Assembly: GCF_012241385.1 (NCBI RefSeq)
Contig: NZ_JAAVXB010000001.1
Span: 62,001-126,000, forward strand
DNA: 64,000 nt
Source: Solimonas marina
Lineage (GTDB): Bacteria > Pseudomonadota > Gammaproteobacteria > Nevskiales > Nevskiaceae
Reading direction: 5' to 3'
Of this stretch, positions 25,999 through 38,823 are shown piece after piece. Numbering within the stretch: position 1 is the stretch's first letter; each line of letters starts with the position of its first letter. A model generated the notes under the pieces. It saw nothing but the letters and a program-made list of their open reading frames with translations, was not told the origin of the DNA and searched no databases. Made by a program: the position numbers and the translations under genes.

Positions 25999-27297
25999 AT
26001 GGAACCCGAGCGGCCCGAAAAACCGGCAGCCTTGCATTCAGGCGGCGACGCGTTGTTCCGCGTACTGGGCGTAGCACTGCAAATCGCGGCGACGCTGGCG
26101 GTCGCCAGAACCCTGACGCTGTTCGAGACCGGGCTGTTCTTCGAAGGCTTCGTGGTCACGATTGCCGGCGCGGCGTTTGTCCGTGCCAAGCTCGACCTCT
26201 ATCTTGGCCGCCACATCGTCGCCGAACTCGAAAGCAGCACCGGCATCGGCAACGCTGAGCTGCTGCGCGCACTGAGCCGCCGCGCCGTCAAACGCTCTGC
26301 GCTGATCTGCGCGGTGCTGTTGGTGATCATGGCGGACGCCGATGTCATGGTGCAGTCGCTGCACCCGTATTTTCAGACCTTCACCCCGTTCGTGCTGGCG
26401 CTGCCACTGGTCAGTTATGCCTCGATGATCGCCAGCGCACTGCGTGCCGCAGGCTGCCACCTCAAGAGCTTGATCTGCACCGCGTACGCGATGAATGCCA
26501 CGCTGCTGATCGCCGTTGCGGTCGCACCTCCAGCGCCGCCGGTCGCCGTCTTTTCCTGGATCTTCCTGATCGGCAGCGCCGTCGCTGCCGCGACTGCCTA
26601 CGGATTCGCACATCGCGTCTTCGGGCCGGCGCCGCGCAGCACCGGGATGCAAGCCGGCCAACGCCATGCCTGGACATCGATCGATGCCGAAATCAACAAG
26701 GTCGGTGGCATCGGCTTCGCCAATGCCGCATTGCTGTGGGCGCCGATGTGTCTGCTGGTCCTGCTGGCGCCACCGACCGAGATGGCGCGCTACGCGGTCA
26801 GCACGCGGACCGCACAACTACTGTTGTACCTGATGCCGCTGGTGGCCTTGCTGCTGGCGCCGCAACTGCGCGCGCAGCATGCGTTGGCCGCGTTCGGGCG
26901 CAGCGCCATGTGGCGCGCACTGCGCGGCATCACGCTGGCCAGTGCGGTGATGGCCGCTGCACTGATCGCCAGCGCGCACTGGAGCCTCACACAGTACGGC
27001 GCACCATACGAGACGGCGGTCGTGCTGTTCGCGGTGCTGGTGCTGGCGGAAATGCTGGCGACGATGACGCGCCCGCTGTTCCGCTATCACGCCGCACACT
27101 GGAACCAGGGCCAGGCCGGCCATGTGCTGTACAGCGCGGCGGCTGTCGCGACCGGACTGACGCTGCTGCTGATGCCGTGGTTGCAGGCCCTGGGCGCGGC
27201 GATCGCCCTGGCGGCCGGCCATGCCACCGCCGTCATCCTCGGTGCCCGCGCCGCCCTGCGCAGCGAGCCGCGAGAGCGCGGCATCGCCGCGCATTAA
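25999..27297 (+). CDS. Polytopic membrane protein, flippase-like (MOP superfamily-like)
   Basis: A 432-residue protein with about 12 hydrophobic segments and short loops. The arrangement, including LFRVLGVALQIAATLAVART at the start, then ETGLFFEGFVVTIAGAAF, and late segments TGLTLLLMPWLQALGAAIAL, resembles Wzx-like polysaccharide flippases, but I see no decisive motif. The start was chosen at MEPERPEKPAAL, preceded by GGGAGGAC. It lies on the plus strand between glmS and glmU (both minus), with its own terminator overlapping the glmU stop. A role in moving a lipid-linked sugar would fit its amino-sugar neighbours but is unproven. Confidence 0.6.
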   Translation: MEPERPEKPAALHSGGDALFRVLGVALQIAATLAVARTLTLFETGLFFEGFVVTIAGAAFVRAKLDLYLGRHIVAELESSTGIGNAELLRALSRRAVKRSALICAVLLVIMADADVMVQSLHPYFQTFTPFVLALPLVSYASMIASALRAAGCHLKSLICTAYAMNATLLIAVAVAPPAPPVAVFSWIFLIGSAVAAATAYGFAHRVFGPAPRSTGMQAGQRHAWTSIDAEINKVGGIGFANAALLWAPMCLLVLLAPPTEMARYAVSTRTAQLLLYLMPLVALLLAPQLRAQHALAAFGRSAMWRALRGITLASAVMAAALIASAHWSLTQYGAPYETAVVLFAVLVLAEMLATMTRPLFRYHAAHWNQGQAGHVLYSAAAVATGLTLLLMPWLQALGAAIALAAGHATAVILGARAALRSEPRERGIAAH

Positions 27298-27366
27298 CGA
27301 CGCGCCGCCGCAGTCCCCGCGATGCGCTCACTGCGACCATTTGCAGTGCCCAAACACCCCGCCGTT

Positions 27367-27393
27367 CGCCCGACCGGGCGAGCATGCTTTTTT
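27367..27393 (+). terminator. Intrinsic terminator after the flippase-like gene
   Basis: Arms CGCCCG / CGGGCG (27367-27372 and 27375-27380), then 7 nt and a T6 run at 27388-27393, overlapping the glmU stop codon. The stem is short and offset from the T-run, so it is of moderate strength. Confidence 0.6.
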
Positions 27394-28780
27394 ATTTGCG
27401 CTTGCGCGGACGCTGCCAGCCGGACACGGTCTTTTGTTCACGCGCCCGCGCGATCGTGAGGCCACCGCCCGGCACGTCACGGGTGATCGTCGAGCCGGCA
27501 CCGATGGTGGCGCCGTCCTTGACCGTCACCGGCGCGACCAGCTGTGTATCGGAGCCGACAAAGACGTCATCGCCGATGATCGTGCGGTGCTTGTTGGCGC
27601 CGTCGTAATTGCAGGTGATGACGCCGGCACCGATATTGGTTCGGGCACCGATGCTGGCATCGCCGACATAGGCCAGATGATTGGCCTTGGTCTCAGTGCC
27701 CAACGCTGCGTTTTTCACTTCAACGAAGTTTCCGAGATGAGCACCGGCGGCCAGCGTCGTCGACGGCCGCACGCGCGCGAACGGGCCGATCACGCAATCG
27801 GCACCGGCCTCGCAACCGTCGAGCATGCTGTGCGGCTGCACGACCGTGCCGCTGCCCAGGCGCACGTCGCGCAGGATGCTGTAGGCACCGATGCGCACCC
27901 CATCGCCGAGCACCACATCGCCTTCGAAGATGCAGCCGATGTCGATGCTCACGTCGCGACCATGCTCGAAGCGGCCACGCAAATCAAAGCGTGACGGATC
28001 GGCGAAGGCGACGCCGGCGCGCATCAAGGCGTCGACCTGGCGCTGCTGCAGCAGACGTTCAAGGCGTGCCAGCTGCAGCCGGTCGTTGGCCCCCTCGACT
28101 TCGTTCGCGTCGGCCGTCACGGTCGCGACCTCGAGCTTGGCCTTGACCGCCATCGCGACGATATCGGTCAGGTAGAACTCGCCGGCGGCGTTGTCGTTAC
28201 CGACCTTCGCCAACCAGCCGCGCAGTCGCTTGGCCGGCGCGCTCATCAGGCCGGTATTGACCTCACGAATCGCACGCTGGCGCGGCGTGGCGTCCTTTTG
28301 CTCGACGATGCCGGTCACCCGCTTCTGACGATTGCGGACGATGCGGCCGTAGCCCTGCGGACCGTCGAGTTCGACCGTCGCCAGCGCCAACGTCTTGCGC
28401 CCGGCCTGCACCAGCGCCCTGAGACTGTCGGCCGACACCAGCGGCACATCACCGTAGAGAATCAGCACCTGCGCATCGTCGGGAATCTGCGGCATCGCTT
28501 GCTGCACCGCATGCGCCGTGCCCTTCTGCTCGCGCTGCTCGGCCCACTGCAGCGTACTGCCCGCATCCGCCGACGCCGCCCAGGCACGGACCTGCTCGGC
28601 GCCGTGCCCGACGACGACATGGATCGCCGCCGCACCCAGCGCCTGCGCGGCATCGATGACATGGCCGAGCATCGGCTTGCCGCCCAGCTCGTGCAGCACC
28701 TTGGGTTTGGCGCTCTTCATGCGCGTGCCCTGGCCGGCGGCCAGGATCACGGCATGCAAAGGCATCTTCTTGTCGGGCAT
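27392..28780 (-). CDS. glmU: Bifunctional GlcNAc-1-P uridyltransferase / GlcN-1-P acetyltransferase
   Basis: A 462-residue bifunctional enzyme completing UDP-GlcNAc synthesis. The N-terminal pyrophosphorylase domain carries VILAAGQGTRMKSAKPKVLH with the GxGTRM-x-K loop, and LYGDVPLV. The C-terminal left-handed beta-helix acetyltransferase shows repeated hexapeptides and the conserved NFVEVKNA and GDGVITCNYDGANKH-like stretch (seen as GVITCNYDGANKH). It is on the same strand as the ATP synthase operon and glmS, the usual atp-glmU-glmS order, with carbonic anhydrase and a flippase-like gene interposed. Confidence 0.97.
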   Translation of the reverse strand: MPDKKMPLHAVILAAGQGTRMKSAKPKVLHELGGKPMLGHVIDAAQALGAAAIHVVVGHGAEQVRAWAASADAGSTLQWAEQREQKGTAHAVQQAMPQIPDDAQVLILYGDVPLVSADSLRALVQAGRKTLALATVELDGPQGYGRIVRNRQKRVTGIVEQKDATPRQRAIREVNTGLMSAPAKRLRGWLAKVGNDNAAGEFYLTDIVAMAVKAKLEVATVTADANEVEGANDRLQLARLERLLQQRQVDALMRAGVAFADPSRFDLRGRFEHGRDVSIDIGCIFEGDVVLGDGVRIGAYSILRDVRLGSGTVVQPHSMLDGCEAGADCVIGPFARVRPSTTLAAGAHLGNFVEVKNAALGTETKANHLAYVGDASIGARTNIGAGVITCNYDGANKHRTIIGDDVFVGSDTQLVAPVTVKDGATIGAGSTITRDVPGGGLTIARAREQKTVSGWQRPRKRK

Positions 28781-28817
28781 CGGGCTCCAGGCGAGTCAGG
28801 ACGCGGGAACGAGCAAG

Positions 28818-29501
28818 CTACTGCGTGCTGCCGGGCGCGGGCGCGCGACGCACGACGTCGACGGTGCCGGCTTCCGGCAGTTCGAGCTCTTCGATGGGCA
28901 CGAAGCGGCGCTGTTCGGCGCTGTAACCGCGAATCATGCCGGTCTCGATGTCGTAGACCCAGCCGTGCACGCGCAGCAGGCCGGCGGCGAGGCGCGCCGC
29001 CACCGAAGGATGCGTGCGGATATGGTCGATCTGCGCAATGACATTCGTTTCGGTCAGCACCGCCAGATGGTCCTCGGCGCAGTCGCACTGCTGGTTGAGC
29101 TCGACGACGCGTTTGGCCACATGCGCGTGACGCAGCCAGGCGCTGACGGCCGGCAGGCCGGGCTGCTCATCGGACTTGGCCAGCGCCTTCATCGCGCCGC
29201 AGTCGGAGTGTCCACAAATGACGATGTCCTTCACTTCCAGCGCCATGACCGCGAACTCGATGGCCGCCGAAACGCCGCCAGTGAACTGCGCGTACGGCGG
29301 CACGATGTTGCCAACATTGCGGCAGACGAACAGCTCACCCGGGCCACTGCTCGTGAACAGCTCGGGAATCACCCGCGAGTCGGCACAGGTGATGATCATC
29401 GTGTGCGGCGTCTGCTTGGCCGCCAGCTGCTCGAACAGGGCGCGCTGTTCCTGGAAGGTGCTGCGCTGGAACTGCTTGAAGCCTTCGATCAGTCGTTTCA
29501 T
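28818..29501 (-). CDS. Beta-class carbonic anhydrase
   Basis: A 227-residue enzyme interconverting CO2 and bicarbonate. The zinc site is formed by the Cys and Asp of TCADSRVIPELF and by the His and Cys of ICGHSDCGAMKAL. SSGPGELFVCRNVGNIVPPY is the typical block between them. Length and motifs fit the Can/CynT group. It lies between the ATP synthase operon terminator and glmU, all on the minus strand, so it probably has its own promoter. A SulP transporter, a frequent fusion partner, is not present. Confidence 0.95.
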   Translation of the reverse strand: MKRLIEGFKQFQRSTFQEQRALFEQLAAKQTPHTMIITCADSRVIPELFTSSGPGELFVCRNVGNIVPPYAQFTGGVSAAIEFAVMALEVKDIVICGHSDCGAMKALAKSDEQPGLPAVSAWLRHAHVAKRVVELNQQCDCAEDHLAVLTETNVIAQIDHIRTHPSVAARLAAGLLRVHGWVYDIETGMIRGYSAEQRRFVPIEELELPEAGTVDVVRRAPAPGSTQ

Positions 29502-29604
29502 GAGAGGTGCGCTCTTTCGCGTTTTCGGGTCAAGGCGCGGCCGTGCTCAGTGTGCATCGCGCGGCGCGCCGTGCCAGTTTAGAACGGGATGATCCCCATC
29601 AACG

Positions 29605-29630
29605 AAAAAAGGGCGCCCGACGGCGCCCTT
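29605..29630 (-). terminator. Intrinsic terminator of the ATP synthase operon
   Basis: Arms AAGGGCGCC / GGCGCCCTT (29609-29617 and 29622-29630). On the minus strand a T6 tail follows the stem (complement of A6 at 29605-29610). It is 30 nt past the atpC stop. Confidence 0.9.
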
Positions 29631-29659
29631 TTCCTACATTCAACAGCACCAGCCGTCAC

Positions 29660-30082
29660 TCAATGATGGCTCGGTGCCCGCAGCTTGCGCACGAATTCGA
29701 GGCGCGCCGCCGCTTCGACCAGCTCGGCCTGCGCCTTGGCCAGATCGGTTTCGGTGCTGGCGCCGGCGAGACGCTGTTCGGCTTCTGCCTTGGCCGCCTG
29801 CGCGGCGGACTCGTCGGCGTCCTGCGGACGCAGGGCGGTGTCGGCAAGCACCGTGACGAGATGCGGCTGCACCTCGAGGATGCCGCCGCCGACGAAGAAC
29901 GGCAGCATCTGGCCGTCCAGGGTCTGCACGCGAACCGTGCCCGGCTTGAGGCGGGTCAGCAGCGGCGCGTGCTGCGGCGCGATGCCGACTTCACCGACTT
30001 CCGCCGGCGCGAACACCATCTGGGCTTCGCCCGAATGAATCTCGCCTTCGGCGGATACGATGTCGACGTGGATCTGGGACAT
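29660..30082 (-). CDS. atpC: ATP synthase F1 epsilon subunit
   Basis: A 140-residue subunit with the N-terminal beta-sandwich (MSQIHVDIVSAEGEIHSGEA, then EVGIAPQHAPLLTRLKPG) and a C-terminal helical hairpin rich in Ala/Glu. It links the central stalk to the c-ring and can inhibit ATP hydrolysis. It is the last gene of the atp operon, 24 bp after atpD, and ends just before a strong terminator. Confidence 0.96.
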   Translation of the reverse strand: MSQIHVDIVSAEGEIHSGEAQMVFAPAEVGEVGIAPQHAPLLTRLKPGTVRVQTLDGQMLPFFVGGGILEVQPHLVTVLADTALRPQDADESAAQAAKAEAEQRLAGASTETDLAKAQAELVEAAARLEFVRKLRAPSHH

Positions 30083-30106
30083 CTACGGTCTCCGTTCGAT
30101 CGGGGC

Positions 30107-31519
<1,413 letters not shown>

Positions 31520-31529
31520 TCAAAAATGC

Positions 31530-31611
31530 AAACCACAAATTTCACAGATTCCGCCACTTCGGCGGGAACGCGAGTACTCGTCTTTCTGTGAAATCTGTGC
31601 AATCTGTGGTT
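31530..31611. repeat. Palindromic dispersed element (~82 bp) between atpG and atpD
   Basis: The left side starts AACCACAAATTTCACAGATT; the right side ends CACAGATT-type sequence in inverse (CTGTGAAATCTGTG then CAATCTGTGGTT). A smaller inner dyad CCGCC/GGCGG lies between. It is the same type as the element at 45017-45102: terminal AACC(A/G)CA, then repeated (A/G)CAGATT units in inverted orientation. It looks like a REP/MITE-like hairpin rather than coding sequence. Confidence 0.75.
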
Positions 31612-31621
31612 GATCCCTGCG

Positions 31622-32482
31622 TCAGACCGCGGCTGCGCCGCCGACGATTTCCGCCAGTTCCTTGGTGATGTTGGCCTGGCGGGCTTTGTTGTACTGCAGC
31701 TGCAGCTGGGTGATGATCTTGCCGGCGTTGTCCGACGCCGCCTTCATCGCCACCATGCGCGCCGACTGCTCGCACGCCGAGTTCTCGATCACCGACTGGT
31801 AGATCTGCGACTCGACGTAGCGCTGCAACACCGTGTCCAGCAGCCCTTCGGCGTCCGGCTCGTAGATGTAGTCCCAGTGCTGCAGCAGGCCTTCGCTCTT
31901 GACCGGCTCGACCGGCAGCAGCTGCAGGGCGTCGGCCTTCTGCGTCATCGTGTTGACGAAGGCGTTGCCGACCACGTAAACGCGATCGACCTGGCCGTCG
32001 CGGTAGGCGTCGGACAGCACCTTGATCACGCCGAACAGTTGGTCGATCGACGGCTTGTCACCGAGATGCGAGGTCGTTGCCAGCACCTTGCCGCCGATGC
32101 GCTTGAAGAACGAGATCGCCTTGTTGCCGACCAGCACCAGGTCGACGTCGACGCCCTTGTCCTTCCAGCTGCGCATGTCGCGCACGGTCTGGCGGAACAC
32201 GTTCATGTTCAAGCCGCCGCACAGGCCGCGATCGGTCGACACGACCAGATACGCGACGCGCTTGACCTCGCGCTCGATCGTGAACGGATGTTTGACTTCG
32301 AGATTCGCCTGCGTCAGATGGCCCAGGGTGCGGCGGAGCTTCTCGGCATACGGACGAGCCGCCGCCATGCGCTCCTGCGCCTTGCGCATCTTCGACATTG
32401 CGACTTTTTCCATCGCCCGCGTGATCTTCTGCGTGTTCTTCACGCTCTTGATCTTGGTGCGGATTTCCTTGGCGCCGGCCAC
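31622..32482 (-). CDS. atpG: ATP synthase F1 gamma subunit
   Basis: A 286-residue rotor subunit. The N-terminal helix is [20 protein letters not shown] followed by [16 protein letters not shown], the Rossmann-like domain contains [16 protein letters not shown], and the C-terminal helix has [20 protein letters not shown]. All match AtpG. It lies 13 bp after atpA. It is separated from atpD by the 82-bp palindromic element, so a partial transcript end or mRNA-stability effect at this point is possible. Confidence 0.97.
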   Translation of the reverse strand: MAGAKEIRTKIKSVKNTQKITRAMEKVAMSKMRKAQERMAAARPYAEKLRRTLGHLTQANLEVKHPFTIEREVKRVAYLVVSTDRGLCGGLNMNVFRQTVRDMRSWKDKGVDVDLVLVGNKAISFFKRIGGKVLATTSHLGDKPSIDQLFGVIKVLSDAYRDGQVDRVYVVGNAFVNTMTQKADALQLLPVEPVKSEGLLQHWDYIYEPDAEGLLDTVLQRYVESQIYQSVIENSACEQSARMVAMKAASDNAGKIITQLQLQYNKARQANITKELAEIVGGAAAV

Positions 32483-32495
32483 GGCTGAACTCCGG

Positions 32496-34034
<1,539 letters not shown>

Positions 34035-34070
34035 GGAACCGATTCCTGAAGAGTTCTGCTGTAAGGCCCC

Positions 34071-34607
34071 TTAGCGGGCCACCGCGGTCTTGAGCCGCTC
34101 GAGTTCACCGGAGACCGAACCGTCGATGATCGTGTCGCCGGCACGGATCACGGCGCCGCCGATCAGCGACTCGTCCGTCTTCCAGCTGATCACGACATCA
34201 CGCGCGACACGCTGCTTGACCGCCGCCGCGAGCTTTTCCTGCTGCTCGGCCGCAACCGGAACCGCCGACGTGATCTCGACTTCGACACGACGCTCGGCTT
34301 CGGCACGCAGTGCTTCGTATTCGGAAGCAATGGCCGCAACCGCCCGCAGGCGGCCGTTGTCGACGAGGATGCGCACCAGCGCCACCGCGTCGGCCGGCAC
34401 CTTGCCGTCGAGACCGCTGGCCAGGCCAGCCGCCAGATCGGCGCGCGACAGCGCCGGATTGGCCGCCAGCGCCGCGACCTGCGGATCGGCGAGCAACTTC
34501 GCCAGTTCCTGCAGCGAGTCGCTCCAGGCCTGGTAGTCGCCGGCGTCGCGCGCCAGTTCGAAAACGGCCTTCGCGTACGGATGTGCGATCGTGCTGAAGT
34601 CCGCCAT
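34071..34607 (-). CDS. atpH: ATP synthase F1 delta subunit
   Basis: A 178-residue peripheral-stalk subunit. The N-terminal signature is TIAHPYAKAVFELARDAGDY, the middle is helical, and the C-terminal domain contains DESLIGGAVIRAGDTIIDGS, the hallmark block of AtpH. It connects the b dimer to the alpha crown. It begins 4 bp after atpF, suggesting translational coupling. Confidence 0.96.
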   Translation of the reverse strand: MADFSTIAHPYAKAVFELARDAGDYQAWSDSLQELAKLLADPQVAALAANPALSRADLAAGLASGLDGKVPADAVALVRILVDNGRLRAVAAIASEYEALRAEAERRVEVEITSAVPVAAEQQEKLAAAVKQRVARDVVISWKTDESLIGGAVIRAGDTIIDGSVSGELERLKTAVAR

Positions 34608-34611
34608 GGCG

Positions 34612-35082
34612 TCAGATCTTCGCAGCCAGCTCGTTCAACACGTCGGCGTGCGCCTGGGTGTCGATCTCGCGCTTGAGGATCTTCGCCGCGCCGGCCACGG
34701 CCAGTTCGCCGACCTGCTTGCGCAGATCTTCGCGAGCGTGGGCGACTTCACGGGCGACGTCGTCATGGGCGCGGGCGATGATGCGCTCGGCCTCGACCTG
34801 CGCCGTGCCCTTGGCCTGCTCGACGATCTGCGACGCCTGCTTGTTGGCACCCGCGAGAATGTCCTGCGCCTGGGCGCGGGCGGCTTTCAGCGCTTCCTCG
34901 CTCTTGGCGGAAGCGTCCTGCAGTGCGCGCGCGCCCTTCTCGGCGGCCGCGAGGCCGTCGGCGATGCGCTTCTGGCGGTCGTTCATGGCCTTGAGAATCG
35001 GCGGCCAGACGTACTTCCAGGTGAACGCAACGAAGAGCAGGAACGCGATGCTCTGGAAGATCAGAGTAGCGTTAAGGTTCAT
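34612..35082 (-). CDS. atpF: ATP synthase Fo subunit b
   Basis: A 156-residue subunit with one N-terminal membrane helix ([20 protein letters not shown] followed by KYVWPP, the usual AtpF boundary). A long charged helical stator region rich in Ala/Glu/Lys follows, beginning [16 protein letters not shown]. The length is the same as E. coli AtpF. A single b gene is present (no b'), as expected for a non-photosynthetic proteobacterium. Confidence 0.97.
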   Translation of the reverse strand: MNLNATLIFQSIAFLLFVAFTWKYVWPPILKAMNDRQKRIADGLAAAEKGARALQDASAKSEEALKAARAQAQDILAGANKQASQIVEQAKGTAQVEAERIIARAHDDVAREVAHAREDLRKQVGELAVAGAAKILKREIDTQAHADVLNELAAKI

Positions 35083-35142
35083 CGTTCAAACCCCTCTCGG
35101 GGAACCGGTAGTGGTGGGCGAAAAGCTCGGACAGCCGCGGCC

Positions 35143-35430
35143 TTAGCCGCCAGCCGCCGCCTTGACCGCCGCCGCGAACGGGTTCGCGAACGTGAAGTAC
35201 ATGCCGATACCGATGCCGACGAACGTCACGGCGTCGAGCAGACCGGCGACGAGGAACATGCGACCGGTGAGCATGCCGGCCATTTCCGGCTGACGGGCAA
35301 CGCCTTCGAGCAGCTTGCCGCCGAGCAGGCCGAAGCCGATAGCCGTGCCGGCGCCACCGAGGCCGAGGATCAGGCCCACGGCGAGAACGGTCGAGCCGTT
35401 GACTTGGGCGAGCAGGGTTGCGATATCCAT
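35143..35430 (-). CDS. atpE: ATP synthase Fo subunit c
   Basis: A 95-residue hairpin with two transmembrane helices joined by the polar loop GVARQPEM. The proton-carrying carboxylate is Asp66 in [16 protein letters not shown]. The Na+-binding residues of sodium c-subunits (Gln/Glu-Ser pattern) are absent, so the ring should be H+-coupled. The protein is longer than the 79 residues of E. coli AtpE because of an N-terminal and a C-terminal extension. Confidence 0.96.
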   Translation of the reverse strand: MDIATLLAQVNGSTVLAVGLILGLGGAGTAIGFGLLGGKLLEGVARQPEMAGMLTGRMFLVAGLLDAVTFVGIGIGMYFTFANPFAAAVKAAAGG

Positions 35431-35499
35431 GTGGGTCTCCAGTAACTCTCTTCGAAAAACGACAGCGTTGGTTGAAAGGATGTAGGCGTTACGACGTCA

Positions 35500-36795
<1,296 letters not shown>

Positions 36796-37076
36796 CTAAA
36801 CGGCCAGCGATTGTACGGGCAGCCATGGGGCAGGTCAATAAAATTGGTGCATACGAGACCAGCCGCGAACGGGCACGCGGCATGCGCTAACTAATGTCAC
36901 GGATGTGCGACGAACTGTGCCATTGTTGCGCGCAACCGGCCGCAACAGCTTTCAACTTCGCGCAAACTGCATCCGTCAGCCGGGCGTCAGCGAAACCCCG
37001 CAGCTTTTGATGTCGACGACTCGGCGCCCGCCCCGCACGCGAGGCCTTGCACCATTTCAGTGCGATTGTAGCGGCA

Positions 37077-37919
37077 CTAACCGAGTCTGGCGAGCAGGGC
37101 CTGCAATTCATCCGCACTGCGGAACGAAACCGTCAGGCGCCCCCGCCCATTCTCCCCTTGCTGCAGGCGCACCGGCAGGCCGATCTTCTGTGCGATCTCC
37201 TGCTCCAGTGCCGGTGCCCGCGGCTTGACGGGTCGTGCACGCTCCGTGCCATCGGCGTGCACCATGGCTTCCAGCTGACGCACCGTGAGCTGCCGCTCGA
37301 CCGTCAGCTTGGCCAGCGACGACTGCCGCGCGCCTTCGGCACCGAGCAGGACTTTGGCATGGCCCAGCGTCAGATGGCCGTTACGGACCAGTTGCTGGAC
37401 GTCGTCGTTGAGCTCGGTGAGGCGCAGCAGATTGGTGATGTGCGTGCGCGACCGGCCGACGGCGGCGGCGCAGGCCTCGTGCGTCAGCCCGCATTCCTTG
37501 ATCAGCTTGTGCAGCGCCTCGGCTTCTTCCAGCGGGTTCAGGTCGGCGCGCTGGATGTTCTCGACCAGCGCCACCGCCATCGCGCCCTGCTCGTCCAGCG
37601 ACTTGATGACCGCCGGCAGCACCTTGAGCCCCGCCTGCTGGGCGGCGCGCCAGCGGCGCTCGCCGGCAACGATCTCGTAGCGGTCGGCGCCGACCGCGCG
37701 CACCACGATCGGCTGCACGACGCCCTGCGCGCGGATCGATTCGGCCAGGGCATCGAGCGCCGCCGCGTCGAACTGCCGGCGCGGCTGATGCCGGCCCGGC
37801 TGCAGTTGCCCGACCGCGATCTCGCGCAGTTGGTCGCCGGCCTCTTCGTCGACCGTGTTGTTGACGCTGCTCAGCAGCACGTCGAGCCCGCGGCCGAGGC
37901 CGCGCTTCTTTGCACTCAC
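37077..37919 (-). CDS. parB: Chromosome-partitioning protein ParB
   Basis: A 280-residue ParB/Spo0J protein. It begins MSAKKRGLGRGLDVLLSSVN (the GLGRGL motif that stimulates ParA). The CTP-binding N-domain contains VRAVGADRYEIVAGERRWRA. The HTH that reads parS includes THEACAAAVGRSRTHITNLL, and a C-terminal dimerisation domain follows. It is separated from parA by a DJ-1/PfpI gene. I did not find a clear parS site within the window by eye. Confidence 0.97.
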   Translation of the reverse strand: MSAKKRGLGRGLDVLLSSVNNTVDEEAGDQLREIAVGQLQPGRHQPRRQFDAAALDALAESIRAQGVVQPIVVRAVGADRYEIVAGERRWRAAQQAGLKVLPAVIKSLDEQGAMAVALVENIQRADLNPLEEAEALHKLIKECGLTHEACAAAVGRSRTHITNLLRLTELNDDVQQLVRNGHLTLGHAKVLLGAEGARQSSLAKLTVERQLTVRQLEAMVHADGTERARPVKPRAPALEQEIAQKIGLPVRLQQGENGRGRLTVSFRSADELQALLARLG

Positions 37920-37944
37920 GTAAATCTCTCCGGAGCCGCCCGCT

Positions 37945-38823
37945 TCAGGCCGCCCGCTTCAACGGTGTCCATTCTTTCAATACTTGCACGAAAGTCCGCG
38001 CAAACGTGTGCACATCACCCGGCCAACGCGCCGACACGTACTGGCCGTCACGCACGACGAAGGCCGGTCGCGCATCGCCATCACGGTCGCGCAGCAGGCC
38101 GCTGGTCTTGCGCCAGCGCTGCGGCGCATCGTCCGGCACATCGACGAAATCCGCCGGCGACGCCAGCACCCGCGTCACTTCGTGCTGCACGCTGCGCCAG
38201 CCGTCCGGCTCGCCGGCCTGCTCACGGTAGGTGCGATAGTAATCGCCGTCCCAGAAACGGGCGAAATAACGCGTCAGCGCCCACGCACGGCGCTCGAACG
38301 CCCAGGTCAGCGCCGTCGTGCGACGGCCGTGGAGCACCGAGCGGCCGTTGCGCCGCGACAGGCTGCGCGCCGCGAGCACGACGCCGTGGCAGATCGCCGC
38401 GACCGGCTTGCCGGCGTCGAAAAAGCCGGCGACATGCGCCTGCAGCAGCTCGCTTTCGAGATATTCGCGCATGCCCTGCGCATGCCCGCCGGGCAACAGC
38501 AGGGCGTCGTAGGCATCCGGATCGACCGCCGCATAGCGCAGTGGCGCACGAAACGATGGATCGGCGAGCAGTGCCGCGTGCGCGCGCCGAGCGGCACCGT
38601 TGGCGCGCAGCATCAAACCAATCACGCGCAGCCAGCTCAGGAATGGAATGAAGCCCCAGACGTCGAGGCCACGCCCGGTCAGCATCAGCGGATCGGCTTG
38701 CGCCGGTACGCCGTCGGGGGTCGCGAAGCGCACGTCGTGGCCGGCGTCACGCAGCGCCTTCCAGCTGACGGCAACCTCGCTCGGGTCGTAGTCGTGCCGC
38801 GGCAGCGGCAGCAGGACTTTCAT
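37945..38823 (-). CDS. DJ-1/PfpI-like protein encoded between parA and parB
   Basis: A 292-residue protein of the class-I amidotransferase-like superfamily. It begins MKVLLPLPRHDYDPSEVAVS, has YDALLLPGGHAQGMREYLES with the conserved acidic region, and a nucleophile elbow KPVAAICHGVVLAAR with Cys-His. It is longer than most PfpI proteins because of a C-terminal extension of about 80 residues (YRTYREQAGEPDGWRS and onward). It overlaps the parA stop by ATGA and parB follows after 25 bp, so it is co-transcribed with the partition genes. A link to segregation is not known for this family; chance operon insertion is as likely. Confidence 0.87.
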   Translation of the reverse strand: MKVLLPLPRHDYDPSEVAVSWKALRDAGHDVRFATPDGVPAQADPLMLTGRGLDVWGFIPFLSWLRVIGLMLRANGAARRAHAALLADPSFRAPLRYAAVDPDAYDALLLPGGHAQGMREYLESELLQAHVAGFFDAGKPVAAICHGVVLAARSLSRRNGRSVLHGRRTTALTWAFERRAWALTRYFARFWDGDYYRTYREQAGEPDGWRSVQHEVTRVLASPADFVDVPDDAPQRWRKTSGLLRDRDGDARPAFVVRDGQYVSARWPGDVHTFARTFVQVLKEWTPLKRAA

